Assembly (NCBI RefSeq): GCF_900078685.2
Contig: NZ_LT546166.1
Location: 3,737,754 to 3,801,753 of the forward strand
Direction of reading: 5' to 3'
From: Mycolicibacter icosiumassiliensis
Lineage (GTDB): Bacteria; Actinomycetota; Actinomycetes; Mycobacteriales; Mycobacteriaceae
DNA: 64,000 nucleotides
Of the stretch, positions 7,477 through 14,999 are shown piece by piece. The notes under the pieces are model-generated. The model did no database searches. It saw nothing but the letters and a program-made list of their open reading frames with translations, and was not told where the DNA came from. Position 1 is the stretch's first letter. Each line of letters starts with the position of its first letter. The translations under genes were made by a program, and so were the position numbers.

Positions 7477-8193
7477 CTATTCCTCTCCCTCGGCGCCGGC
7501 CTGGCAGGCCATGACGAACCGGGTCAGCAATGCGTCGGCGAGCGGGTATGCCGCGTCCTCGTCGGCGGCGGCGATCGCCGCGGCCAGCTCGATGTGTGCG
7601 CTGCGGTCGGCAAACTCGGCGGCGCCCAGCGCGTAGATGGCGTCGCGCCCCATCTCGTCGTAGGCGGCGACCAAGGTGTTGAGCGCCAGCCGGTAGGCAA
7701 TATTGCCGGATGCGTCAATTACGGCGATCCAGAACGCCAGGTCGGCGTCGCTGACCGCCGTGAGGTCCCCGGAGCTGGGGTATTCCGCGGCGGCCGCCGT
7801 GATCGCGGCCCGCTGCTCCGGTGAGGCATTGCGCGCACAGAGCCGGGCCGCGTCCGCGGCGATCGAACGCCGCATCACCGCGACATCGCCGATGATCTGA
7901 CGCGCCGGAATCGCCCCGGCGATGGCCAAGCCGGTCAGGGCGTCCAGGCCGGCGCTTTGGCGCCAATCCAACACCCGGGTCTTTCCGCCGTGGCTGATCC
8001 GGACCAGCCCGGCCTGCTGCAGCCGCTTGAGCGCTTCGCGCACCGCATGCCGGTTGACCTGCAGGGTCAACGACAATTCACGCTCTGAGGGCAGCGGTTC
8101 GCCGGCCGGCAGGCGTCCGGTCAGAATCTCCTCGACCAGCCGCACAAAGATCGTGTCGGATATCGCCGCGCGGGGAATGGGTGCCAGATCCAT
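7477..8193 (-). CDS. GntR-family (FadR subfamily) transcriptional regulator
   Basis: 238 residues. The N-terminal winged helix (ILTGRLPAGEPLPSERELSL, then VNRHAVREALKRLQQAGLVR) is the GntR signature. The all-helical C-terminal FCD-like domain contains RRSIAADAARLCA and AFWIAVIDASGN, consistent with acyl-CoA or small organic acid sensing. It is co-transcribed with the membrane hydroxylase immediately downstream. A 17-bp palindrome nearly identical to the E. coli FadR operator lies 35 bases upstream of its start, so autoregulation in response to a fatty acyl ligand is a reasonable inference. An ATG-TAG start-stop pair sits just before the true start. Confidence 0.92.
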   Translation of the reverse strand: MDLAPIPRAAISDTIFVRLVEEILTGRLPAGEPLPSERELSLTLQVNRHAVREALKRLQQAGLVRISHGGKTRVLDWRQSAGLDALTGLAIAGAIPARQIIGDVAVMRRSIAADAARLCARNASPEQRAAITAAAAEYPSSGDLTAVSDADLAFWIAVIDASGNIAYRLALNTLVAAYDEMGRDAIYALGAAEFADRSAHIELAAAIAAADEDAAYPLADALLTRFVMACQAGAEGEE

Positions 8194-8227
8194 GGTCTAC
8201 ATGGTCAGACACCCGACCCTACTGGTC

Positions 8228-8244
8228 AACTGGTTGGACCAGTT
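8228..8244. promoter_or_regulatory. FadR-like palindromic operator
   Basis: The site AACTGGTTGGACCAGTT is a perfect 7-bp inverted repeat with a 3-base centre. It differs from the E. coli FadR consensus AACTGGTCNGACCAGTT only in the centre. It lies 35 bp upstream of the GntR/FadR-type gene and beside a TAGGGT hexamer (8220-8215, minus strand) that could be its -10. Another partial half-site, ACTGGTCAA, begins at 8221. Confidence 0.7.
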
Positions 8245-8291
8245 ATCTGGATCACATTGCACTTCGTCCAGCGTGCAGCCAGTTTCACGCT

Positions 8292-8331
8292 CGACCGTCG
8301 AACGTGCAGCTACCTTCACGTTCGACGGTCG
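8292..8331 (-). terminator. Hairpin terminator overlapping the end of the DUF3556 gene
   Basis: Perfect 15-bp inverted repeat, CGACCGTCGAACGTG and CACGTTCGACGGTCG, with a ten-base loop. The 5' arm of the RNA includes the last codons and the stop codon of the DUF3556 gene. No U-tract follows. It separates that gene from the FadR-type operator and operon downstream. Confidence 0.72.
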
Positions 8332-10046
8332 GGGAACACCGGCAGGTCGTCCTGCCAGGGCTGGCGCACCACCATGTCCGCCACTTTGACGTGGCCACGT
8401 TCGAACTCGCCGGTGGCGGCATCGACCAACCGATATTGCTGGGTTTGCCGCTGAATCGGCTGCGCGTCCAGCATCACGATGCGCACCTCGCCGGGCTCGA
8501 ACCGGCAGCGCTTCTGGAGCGCGGCGACCAGCTGCTCGTTGCTGAAATGCCCATCACCGAAATTCCATCCGAGCGCGGTGCTGCAGATTCGCTCGCCGTC
8601 GGTGAGCACGTAGTCGTCTTCGTTCTGATCGGCCATGGCGCGGTGGGCCAGGGCAAACAGTGCGCGGCCGTGAGTGTTGAAGGCGCGGAAGGCATACCCC
8701 ATGTACATCGGGATCTGCGCTGCTTCCTTGCTGCCGTAGAACTTCTCCAATTGGGCGGCGGGCATGCTGGCGATCGACACGATTCCCTCGGCGATCTTCG
8801 CGTCAGCCGACGGTTTGATGCACCACAACGTGGTATCCCAGTTGCCCGCGTAGTAACGCATGCCGGGCAGGAAGGACACCTTGCGGGGGAACAGATTCCC
8901 CAGCACGACGGTCCCCGCGACCACGACGAACAGCAGTATCGGCAGGGGTGTGGTCATATCCGTCAGCCCGACCCCGGAATGACCGACGAACAGCGCCAGC
9001 ACCGAAAACATCATGAAGACGTTCCATTCCAGCGGCACGCCCATCGGGATCGCGGACAGGATTCCGAAGTGGAAGCACAGCATGACGAACGCGGCGATCG
9101 CCGTGGGCCAGCCGCCGTGACTGAAGAACAACACCAGCGGGACCAGCCCCTCGACGGCCGTACTGAAATGCGCGAGCCAGCGCGAACGCCAGCCCGGACG
9201 CAGATCGTCGGGAAAGTGTTCGAAGAACTTGCGTTTGATGAACCGCGGCCGAAACAGCGGATTGTTGCTCATCATCGTCGAGATGACGAACGGGAAGTGT
9301 TTGTTGAGCTTGGACGTCGCCGCGCCCAACCAAATGACCAGACAGACGAGCTTGGCACCCAGGATCAGATCGACGCCGTAGCCGGCGAACAGGAACGCGA
9401 CGGTGAACGAGGCGTACACCTCGCCGCGAGCAGCCAGGAACACGACCTTGTCCCGCAGGCCCAGCACCGCCAGCACGATCAACACGGCCCAGATCTGCCA
9501 CGCCGGCAGCACCCCGACCGTCGTCCCCAGCGCGGGCACCGGGCCGGTTCCATCGGAAAAGATCGCGACGATGAGCAGCACCAGTAGGGCGCCGTAGAGC
9601 AGCGCATCGAACGGCGTTCGGCTATCGCCCTTCGTCAACGGAATGCGGCCCGGCCACGGCGGCAGCCGAATAGTGCCGGGTCGCAGCCAGTACAGGATCG
9701 AGCCCATCGGCGGGAAGAACCGGTTGTTCAGCGGTCCGAACCCGCAGCCCAGGCCGACCACCTCGAACAACATCGTGTACAACACGACCTTCTCGAACAC
9801 GATGGGCTCGGCGTACCAGTGCGCGACATTGGTGAAGCCATCGATTCCCGTGGTGGTCAGCACCAGCAACCAGGCCGCCAGGACGTACAGCGCGATCTTG
9901 ACGACGTAGAACAGGTGCAGCAGAACTGGGGTGCCGAAACCGACCTCGGCCCAGTGCCGCGCCATCGGCTTGATCTTCTCGGCGCGGGTGCCCTTGCTCC
10001 ATTTCTCAAAGTCGATCTGCGGGGTGTCCTGTTTGAGAAATCCCAT
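8316..10046 (-). CDS. DUF3556 polytopic membrane protein
   Basis: 576 residues with many hydrophobic segments between residues 40 and 380 (for example VLLHLFYVVKIALYVLAAWL, LYGALLVLLIVAIF and PILLFVVVAGTVVLGNLF) and a soluble C-terminal domain of about 180 residues. It matches the actinobacterial DUF3556 family, whose role is unknown. The ATG lies seven bases after a TAATCT -10 overlapped by a TAGAACGCGTTCTA palindrome, so it should be leaderless and repressed by a TetR-type factor. It sits between the acyl-CoA dehydrogenase and the FadR-type operon, which suggests a lipid-related role, but that is inference. Confidence 0.85.
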   Translation of the reverse strand: MGFLKQDTPQIDFEKWSKGTRAEKIKPMARHWAEVGFGTPVLLHLFYVVKIALYVLAAWLLVLTTTGIDGFTNVAHWYAEPIVFEKVVLYTMLFEVVGLGCGFGPLNNRFFPPMGSILYWLRPGTIRLPPWPGRIPLTKGDSRTPFDALLYGALLVLLIVAIFSDGTGPVPALGTTVGVLPAWQIWAVLIVLAVLGLRDKVVFLAARGEVYASFTVAFLFAGYGVDLILGAKLVCLVIWLGAATSKLNKHFPFVISTMMSNNPLFRPRFIKRKFFEHFPDDLRPGWRSRWLAHFSTAVEGLVPLVLFFSHGGWPTAIAAFVMLCFHFGILSAIPMGVPLEWNVFMMFSVLALFVGHSGVGLTDMTTPLPILLFVVVAGTVVLGNLFPRKVSFLPGMRYYAGNWDTTLWCIKPSADAKIAEGIVSIASMPAAQLEKFYGSKEAAQIPMYMGYAFRAFNTHGRALFALAHRAMADQNEDDYVLTDGERICSTALGWNFGDGHFSNEQLVAALQKRCRFEPGEVRIVMLDAQPIQRQTQQYRLVDAATGEFERGHVKVADMVVRQPWQDDLPVFPDRRT

Positions 10047-10053
10047 GACGGTC

Positions 10054-10071
10054 AGATTAGAACGCGTTCTA
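10054..10071 (-). promoter_or_regulatory. Leaderless promoter with KstR-like palindrome over the -10
   Basis: On the minus strand TAATCT (10059-10054) lies seven bases before the DUF3556 ATG. The 14-bp perfect palindrome TAGAACGCGTTCTA (10058-10071) overlaps its upstream edge. The palindrome fits TNNAACRCGTTNNA, close to the cholesterol regulator KstR consensus TNNAACACGTTNNA, with one central base changed. A different TetR repressor with a similar site is equally possible. Confidence 0.6.
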
Positions 10072-10144
10072 GAAGTTCGGGGTCGCGATCAACTTTTCGT
10101 GTCGAACGCCGGGGCCACGAAGCGCTCCAGAATCTGCCGCTCGC

Positions 10145-11305
10145 TCACAGCGATCGGCTGATGATCTCCTTCATGATCTCGCTGGTGCCGCCGTAGATCC
10201 GGTTCACCCGCGAACCGGTGTACATGTTGGCGATCGGGTATTCGGCCATGTAGCCGTAGCCGCCAAAGATCTGCAGGCACTTGTCGACGACCTGGTCGGA
10301 TTTCTCGGCGGCGAACAGTTTGGCCATCGACGCGGTCATCGGGTCGTTCTTGCCGCCGACGTACTGACTGATCGCGTAGTCGACCAGGGTCTTGATCGCG
10401 AGCGTCTCGGTTTTGCATTCGGCCAGCACGAATTTGGTGTGCTGGAAATTGCCGATGGGCCGGCCGAACGCCTCACGTTCTTTGGAGTAGCGAATGGCCT
10501 CCAGCACGGCGGCCTCGGCCAGTGCCGCGCACAGCGTCCCGATGATCAGCCGCTCCCGGGCCAACTGCTCCATCAGCTGATAGAACCCCAGCCCTTCCTT
10601 CTCACCGAGCAGGTTGGCCACCGGCACCCGCATGTCGGCGAAGAACAGTTCCCGGGTGTCCTGGCCGTGCTGGCCGATCTTCTGCAGCACCCGACCGCGT
10701 TCGAAGCCGGCCAGTCCGTTGGTCTCGGCGACGATCAGCGACACCCCGGCCGCCCCCTGGGACGGGTCGGTCTTGGCCACGATCACCAGCAGATCGCAAT
10801 GGGTTCCGTTGGAGATGAACGTCTTCGAGCCGTTGATGACGTAGTGGTCGCCGTCGCGCACCGCGGTGGTGCGCACCGACTGCAGATCCGAGCCGGTGCC
10901 CGGCTCGGTCATCGCGATCGCCAGCACCGCCTCACCGCTGATGACCTTGGGCAGCCAACGTTTCCGTTGCTCGTCGTTACCGTAGGCGTACAGATAGTGC
11001 GCCACGATCGGCGAATGCACCGAGAAGCCGAAGCACTGGTCGTGGGCGTAGACGAGTTCTTCCTGAATCACCGAGTGCATGGCGTAGTCACCGCCGGCTC
11101 CGCCGAACTCCTCGGGCAGATCCAACCCCAGCAGCCCGGCGTCACCGGCCTTGTTCCAGAACTCGCGGTCCACGCCGTGTTGGGCGACCCAGCGCTCCTG
11201 ATGCGGGGTGGCCTCCTTGCGCAGGAACTCCGCGGCGTGCTTGCGCAGTTCGCGATGCTGGTCGGTCTCCCAGAGCGGGCGGTAATCGGGGAACAGTTGC
11301 GACAT
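10145..11305 (-). CDS. Acyl-CoA dehydrogenase
   Basis: 386 residues with the full acyl-CoA dehydrogenase architecture: an N-terminal helical domain, a middle beta domain with AIAMTEPGTGSDLQSVRTTA (FAD/substrate signature) and a C-terminal helical domain with QIFGGYGYMAEYPI. Near the C-terminus, YGGTSEIMKEIISRSL contains the Glu position used as catalytic base in many members. It introduces the 2,3 double bond in an acyl-CoA with electrons passed to ETF. ATG 11305 is preceded by TAAGAT six bases away, so a leaderless transcript is likely. Its stop is about 100 bases upstream of the DUF3556 start, with the palindromic promoter between. Confidence 0.95.
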   Translation of the reverse strand: MSQLFPDYRPLWETDQHRELRKHAAEFLRKEATPHQERWVAQHGVDREFWNKAGDAGLLGLDLPEEFGGAGGDYAMHSVIQEELVYAHDQCFGFSVHSPIVAHYLYAYGNDEQRKRWLPKVISGEAVLAIAMTEPGTGSDLQSVRTTAVRDGDHYVINGSKTFISNGTHCDLLVIVAKTDPSQGAAGVSLIVAETNGLAGFERGRVLQKIGQHGQDTRELFFADMRVPVANLLGEKEGLGFYQLMEQLARERLIIGTLCAALAEAAVLEAIRYSKEREAFGRPIGNFQHTKFVLAECKTETLAIKTLVDYAISQYVGGKNDPMTASMAKLFAAEKSDQVVDKCLQIFGGYGYMAEYPIANMYTGSRVNRIYGGTSEIMKEIISRSL

Positions 11306-11335
11306 TCCCGGATCTTAGCCCCCGGGGGGCGAACC

Positions 11336-12466
11336 TCAGAGGGCGCCGACGACGCGCTGCGGGCTTCCCGAATAGGCGCTCAGCGGGCGGATCAGCGCGT
11401 TGGACGCCGTCTGCTCGATGATGTGCGCGGTCCATCCGGTGATGCGACTCATCACGAACAGCGGAGTGAACATCGGGATGTCGAAGCCCATCAGGTAGTA
11501 GGCCGGCCCGGTCGGGAAGTCCAGGTTGGGCTTGATCCCGGTGGCGGCAAACATCTCGGCCTCCAGGATGCGGTAGATGTCCAACCAGCGCTGACCATTA
11601 CGCGCCGCCGCGACCTTCTCCAGTGCCGCTTTCATGGTCGGCACCCGCGAGTCGCCGTGCTTGTACACCCGGTGACCGAACCCCATCACCTTGTCCTTGC
11701 GAGACAGCTTGCCGTGCAGCCACTCCGCGGCCTTGGCGGGCTCACCGATCTCGATCATGTCATGCATGACCGCCTCGTTGGCCCCGCCGTGCAGCGAGCC
11801 CTTGAGCGCGCCGATAGCCGCGGTGACAGCACTGTAGATGTCGGACTGGGTGGAGGTGACCACCCGCGCGGCGAAGGTGGACGCGTTGAAGCTGTGCTCG
11901 GCGTAGAGGGTCATGGACTGCTCGAAGGCCTCCACGATGACCGGGTCGGGCACCTCGCCGAAGCACATCCGCAAGAAGTTCTCGGAGTAGCCGAGGTGGC
12001 TGTGCGGGGCGATCGGTGCCAGACCACGCCGGCGGCGCATGTCGACGGCGACGATGGTCGGCAGCACCGCGAACATCCGCAGCGCCTTGGCGAAGTTCGC
12101 CGACTCGGCGGAGTCGTCCTCAGCAGGGTCCTCGGCACCCAGGTAGCTGATCGCGGTGCGCACCACGTCCATCGGGTGGCAGTTCTCCGGGAGCTTTTCC
12201 ACCAGCGACAGCAGCGACCGGTCCACCCGCCGGGCCGCCCGCTCGCGCTGGCAGAACAACGCCAGCTCGGCATCGGTGGGCAGCTCGCCGTGCCAGAGCA
12301 GGTAGGCGACCTGCTCAAAGCTGCAGTGCGCGGCCAGGTCCTGCACCGGGTAGCCGCGGTAGGTCAGCGAGTTGGTCTCCGGCACCACCTTGGAGATCGA
12401 GGTGGTGTCGACGACGACGCCCGCGAGACCTTTGCGGATTTCCGGCGCGTCAGGGGAAATCGTCAT
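11336..12466 (-). CDS. prpC: 2-methylcitrate synthase
   Basis: 376 residues of a citrate-synthase-fold enzyme that condenses propionyl-CoA with oxaloacetate in the methylcitrate cycle. Landmarks are GSLHGGANEAVMHDM (first active-site His region), MGFGHRVYKHGDSRVPTMK (second His and Arg) and FPTGPAYYLMGFD with the catalytic Asp region. Membership of the prp cluster and the length point to the propionate isoform (Rv1131 ortholog, also called gltA1), which can moonlight as citrate synthase. It is third in the prpD-prpB-prpC operon; its ATG overlaps the prpB stop by four bases. Confidence 0.96.
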   Translation of the reverse strand: MTISPDAPEIRKGLAGVVVDTTSISKVVPETNSLTYRGYPVQDLAAHCSFEQVAYLLWHGELPTDAELALFCQRERAARRVDRSLLSLVEKLPENCHPMDVVRTAISYLGAEDPAEDDSAESANFAKALRMFAVLPTIVAVDMRRRRGLAPIAPHSHLGYSENFLRMCFGEVPDPVIVEAFEQSMTLYAEHSFNASTFAARVVTSTQSDIYSAVTAAIGALKGSLHGGANEAVMHDMIEIGEPAKAAEWLHGKLSRKDKVMGFGHRVYKHGDSRVPTMKAALEKVAAARNGQRWLDIYRILEAEMFAATGIKPNLDFPTGPAYYLMGFDIPMFTPLFVMSRITGWTAHIIEQTASNALIRPLSAYSGSPQRVVGAL

Positions 12467-13377
12467 TGAGCCGCTCCTAACGTGAAGTTGAAGATGTCGT
12501 CGTCGAACTGGTTGTACTCGGCGTAGCGCAGCAGCTCGTAGAGCCGACTGCGGTGCTGCATCTGGTCCAGCAATCCGGATTGTGTTCCGGCCGTGTCGAT
12601 CTCGCGTAGACCCACCTCGACGGCGAACATCGCCAGGCGCAAGGTGGTGACCGGGTAGATCACTGCGTTGTAGCCGAGGTCGGACAGTTGCGCGGCGGTG
12701 AGCAGCTCCGATTTGCCGAACTCGGTCATGTTGGCCAGCAGCGGCACATCGACTGCGGCGCGGAACGCTTCGAAATCTGCCGGCCCGCGTAGCGCTTCGG
12801 TGAAGATCAGGTCCGCCCCGGCGTCGGCGTAGGCTTTCGCGCGGTCGATCGCGGCGGAAAGGCCTTCGATGCCGGCCGCATCGGTGCGGGCGCAGATGAC
12901 GAAGTTCGGGTCCCGGCGCGCGGCGACCGCGGCGCGCAGCCGCTTGACCATCTCACCTGCCGGCACCACGGCCTTGCCGTCGAGGTGCCCGCATCGCTTC
13001 GGATTGACCTGATCCTCCAGGTGGCACCCGGCCAGCCCGGAGTCTTCGAGCACCGTGATGGTGCGAGCCGCGCTCATCGGCTCGCCGAAACCGGTGTCGG
13101 CATCAATGAAGGTGGGCAGGCTGGTGGCGGCGGCGATCTGCGCACCGCGCCCGGCCACCTCGGTCAACGTGGTCAGCCCGATGTCGGGCAGTCCCAGGTC
13201 GGCCGAGAGCACCGCGCCGGAGACGTAGACGCCCTCGAATCCGATCTCGGCGACCAGCTTGGCGACTAGCGGCGAGAACGCCCCCGGGAACCGTTGCAGC
13301 TCAGAAGATTGCAGGCCGGCCCGAAAGGCTGCCCGTTTGTCCGACGGCGCCGAGGCGGCCCCGAGCAGCCCACTCAC
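12463..13377 (-). CDS. prpB: 2-methylisocitrate lyase
   Basis: 304 residues of a PEP-mutase/isocitrate-lyase family protein that splits 2-methylisocitrate into pyruvate and succinate. FIDADTGFGEPMSAARTI holds the Mg-binding Asp residues, HLEDQVNPKRCGHLDGK contains the KRCGH catalytic-cysteine motif, and ICARTDA and FTEALRG follow as in the family. The GTG at 13377 overlaps the prpD stop (GTGA) and the 3' end overlaps the prpC start (ATGA), so all three are translationally coupled. M. tuberculosis has no prpB at this locus and relies on isocitrate lyase; this genome keeps a dedicated enzyme. Confidence 0.95.
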   Translation of the reverse strand: MSGLLGAASAPSDKRAAFRAGLQSSELQRFPGAFSPLVAKLVAEIGFEGVYVSGAVLSADLGLPDIGLTTLTEVAGRGAQIAAATSLPTFIDADTGFGEPMSAARTITVLEDSGLAGCHLEDQVNPKRCGHLDGKAVVPAGEMVKRLRAAVAARRDPNFVICARTDAAGIEGLSAAIDRAKAYADAGADLIFTEALRGPADFEAFRAAVDVPLLANMTEFGKSELLTAAQLSDLGYNAVIYPVTTLRLAMFAVEVGLREIDTAGTQSGLLDQMQHRSRLYELLRYAEYNQFDDDIFNFTLGAAQ

Positions 13378-14879
13378 CGGAAGATCCCGTCGGGGGTTGC
13401 CGGCGCCTGGTCCAGCACCGACTGCTCGACCACGATGTTCAGTCCGCTGAGTTCGGAACCCGCCAACCCCACTAAACCTTCTGCGGCGGCCAGGAAGCGC
13501 TCCTGCTCGGCCGTAGTCACGATGCCCTCGGCGAGTTCGGTGAACTTGCCGATGTACTGCTTGCGCTCGAACGGCCGGGCCCCCAGCGGGTGCGCGTCGG
13601 CGATCGCGAGCTCGTCGGTGATCACTTCCCCGCTGGCCAAGGTCACCTCGGCGCGCGCCCCGAAGGCCTTCTCGTTCGGGTCGCTCGAGTGGTAGCGCCG
13701 GGTCCACTCCGGGTCCTCGACGGTGGAGATCTTGCGCCACAGTGCGATGGTGTCGGGGCGGTGTGCACGCTCCGGGGAGTACGACCGCACGTGGTGCCAG
13801 CTGCCGTCCTCCAGTGCGACGGCGAAGATGTACATCACCGAGTGGTCCAGGGTTTCCCGCGAGGCGTCCGGGTCGAACTTCTGCGGGTCGCCCGAGCCGG
13901 TGCCGATCACGTAGTGGGTGTGGTGGCTGGTGTGCAGCCTGATGGTGGCCACCTGGCTCAGGTCGCCGATCCGCTCCCGAAGCCGCTTAGCCAGGTCGAT
14001 CAGCGCCTGGCTCTGGTACTCCGCGGAGTACTCCTTGGTGTAGGTGTCCAGGATGCCGCGCTTGGCCTCGCCGGGGCCGGGCAGCGGCACCTGGTAGGTG
14101 TGGTCTTTGCCCGACAGCATCCAGGCGATGACGCCGTCTTCGCCCTCCCAGATCGGGGCCGGCGCACCCTCCCCGCGCATCGCCCGGTCCACGGCCTCGA
14201 TGCCGACCTTGCCGGCCCAGGCCGGCGCGTAGGCCTTCCAGCTGGAGATCAGGCCCTTGCGGGACTGGCGGGTGGCGGTGGTCAGGTGCAGCGCCTGGCC
14301 GACCGCCTGGTAGATCACCTCGGGGTCCAGCCGCAGCATGGTGCCGATTCCGGCAGCCACCGACGGTCCGAGGTGGGCGACGTGGTCGATCTTGTGCTCG
14401 TGCAGGCAGATGCCCTTGACCAGGTCGACCTGAATCTCGTAGGCGGTAGCCAGGCCGCGGATCAGGTCAGCGCCGGAGAGCCCCAGCTGCTGGGCTACCG
14501 CCACCAGCGGCGGGATGTTGTCGCCGGGGTGCGAGTACTCGGCGGCCAGGAAGGTGTCGTGGAAGTCCAGTTCGCGCACCGCGGTGCCGTTGGCCCAGGC
14601 GGCCCATTCCGCCGAGTAGCTGCCTTCGACGCCGAAGACCGCAGCGCCCGGAGTCGAGGGGTGCGCCAGCGCTTGACGGCGGGCGACGGTCACCGGCCGG
14701 CGCAGCACCGAGGCAGCACTGACCGCCGCGTTGTCGATGATCCGATTGATCACCATTGCGGCGGTGTCGTCGGGTACGGCCACCGGATCGGCGGCAACTT
14801 GCGCGATCTTCCAGGCAAGGTGCTCGGAGCGGGGGAAGTCATCGGCACTGCGGCGGGTCTTCACGTCATGTAGCTGCAT
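13374..14879 (-). CDS. prpD: 2-methylcitrate dehydratase
   Basis: 501 residues of a MmgE/PrpD family enzyme converting 2-methylcitrate to 2-methylaconitate. It begins MQLHDVKTRRSADDFPRSEH as in mycobacterial PrpD. Family blocks include RELDFHDTFLAAEYSHPGDN, HIDHVAHLGPS-like residues near position 165, and RSYSPERAHRPDTIALW. ATG 14879 is used because TAGGGT (14892-14887) sits exactly seven bases before it, giving a leaderless message, and because homologs start there. It leads the prpDBC operon, divergent from the regulator prpR, with inverted TTGCGAA operator elements between. Confidence 0.96.
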   Translation of the reverse strand: MQLHDVKTRRSADDFPRSEHLAWKIAQVAADPVAVPDDTAAMVINRIIDNAAVSAASVLRRPVTVARRQALAHPSTPGAAVFGVEGSYSAEWAAWANGTAVRELDFHDTFLAAEYSHPGDNIPPLVAVAQQLGLSGADLIRGLATAYEIQVDLVKGICLHEHKIDHVAHLGPSVAAGIGTMLRLDPEVIYQAVGQALHLTTATRQSRKGLISSWKAYAPAWAGKVGIEAVDRAMRGEGAPAPIWEGEDGVIAWMLSGKDHTYQVPLPGPGEAKRGILDTYTKEYSAEYQSQALIDLAKRLRERIGDLSQVATIRLHTSHHTHYVIGTGSGDPQKFDPDASRETLDHSVMYIFAVALEDGSWHHVRSYSPERAHRPDTIALWRKISTVEDPEWTRRYHSSDPNEKAFGARAEVTLASGEVITDELAIADAHPLGARPFERKQYIGKFTELAEGIVTTAEQERFLAAAEGLVGLAGSELSGLNIVVEQSVLDQAPATPDGIFR

Positions 14880-14886
14880 ATTCCAC

Positions 14887-14992
14887 ACCCTACGCACGAC
14901 AGTTCGACCCCGATATGCACGGAAAATGCGTATTAATGCGTCCTAAGTTGGCCAGAATTGCGAATGTTGCGAATGCATTCGCAAGTTACGCT
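14887..14992. promoter_or_regulatory. prpD/prpR divergent control region with PrpR-like operator
   Basis: The 120-bp spacer holds an 18-bp perfect palindrome TTGCGAATGCATTCGCAA at 14967-14984, preceded directly by another TTGCGAATG (14958-14966). This gives three half-sites close to the TTTGCAAA-type element bound by PrpR/RamB regulators. On the plus strand TACGCT (14987-14992) is seven bases before the prpR ATG. On the minus strand TAGGGT (14892-14887) is seven bases before the prpD ATG. Both messages should be leaderless, and the operator abuts the prpR -10, which fits autoregulation. Confidence 0.75.
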
Positions 14993-14999
14993 TCATGAC

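Noticed and set aside
10439..12469. 676-codon plus-strand frame across the acyl-CoA dehydrogenase and prpC genes
   Set aside because: It crosses two genes with clear motifs on the other strand and shows only shadow composition.
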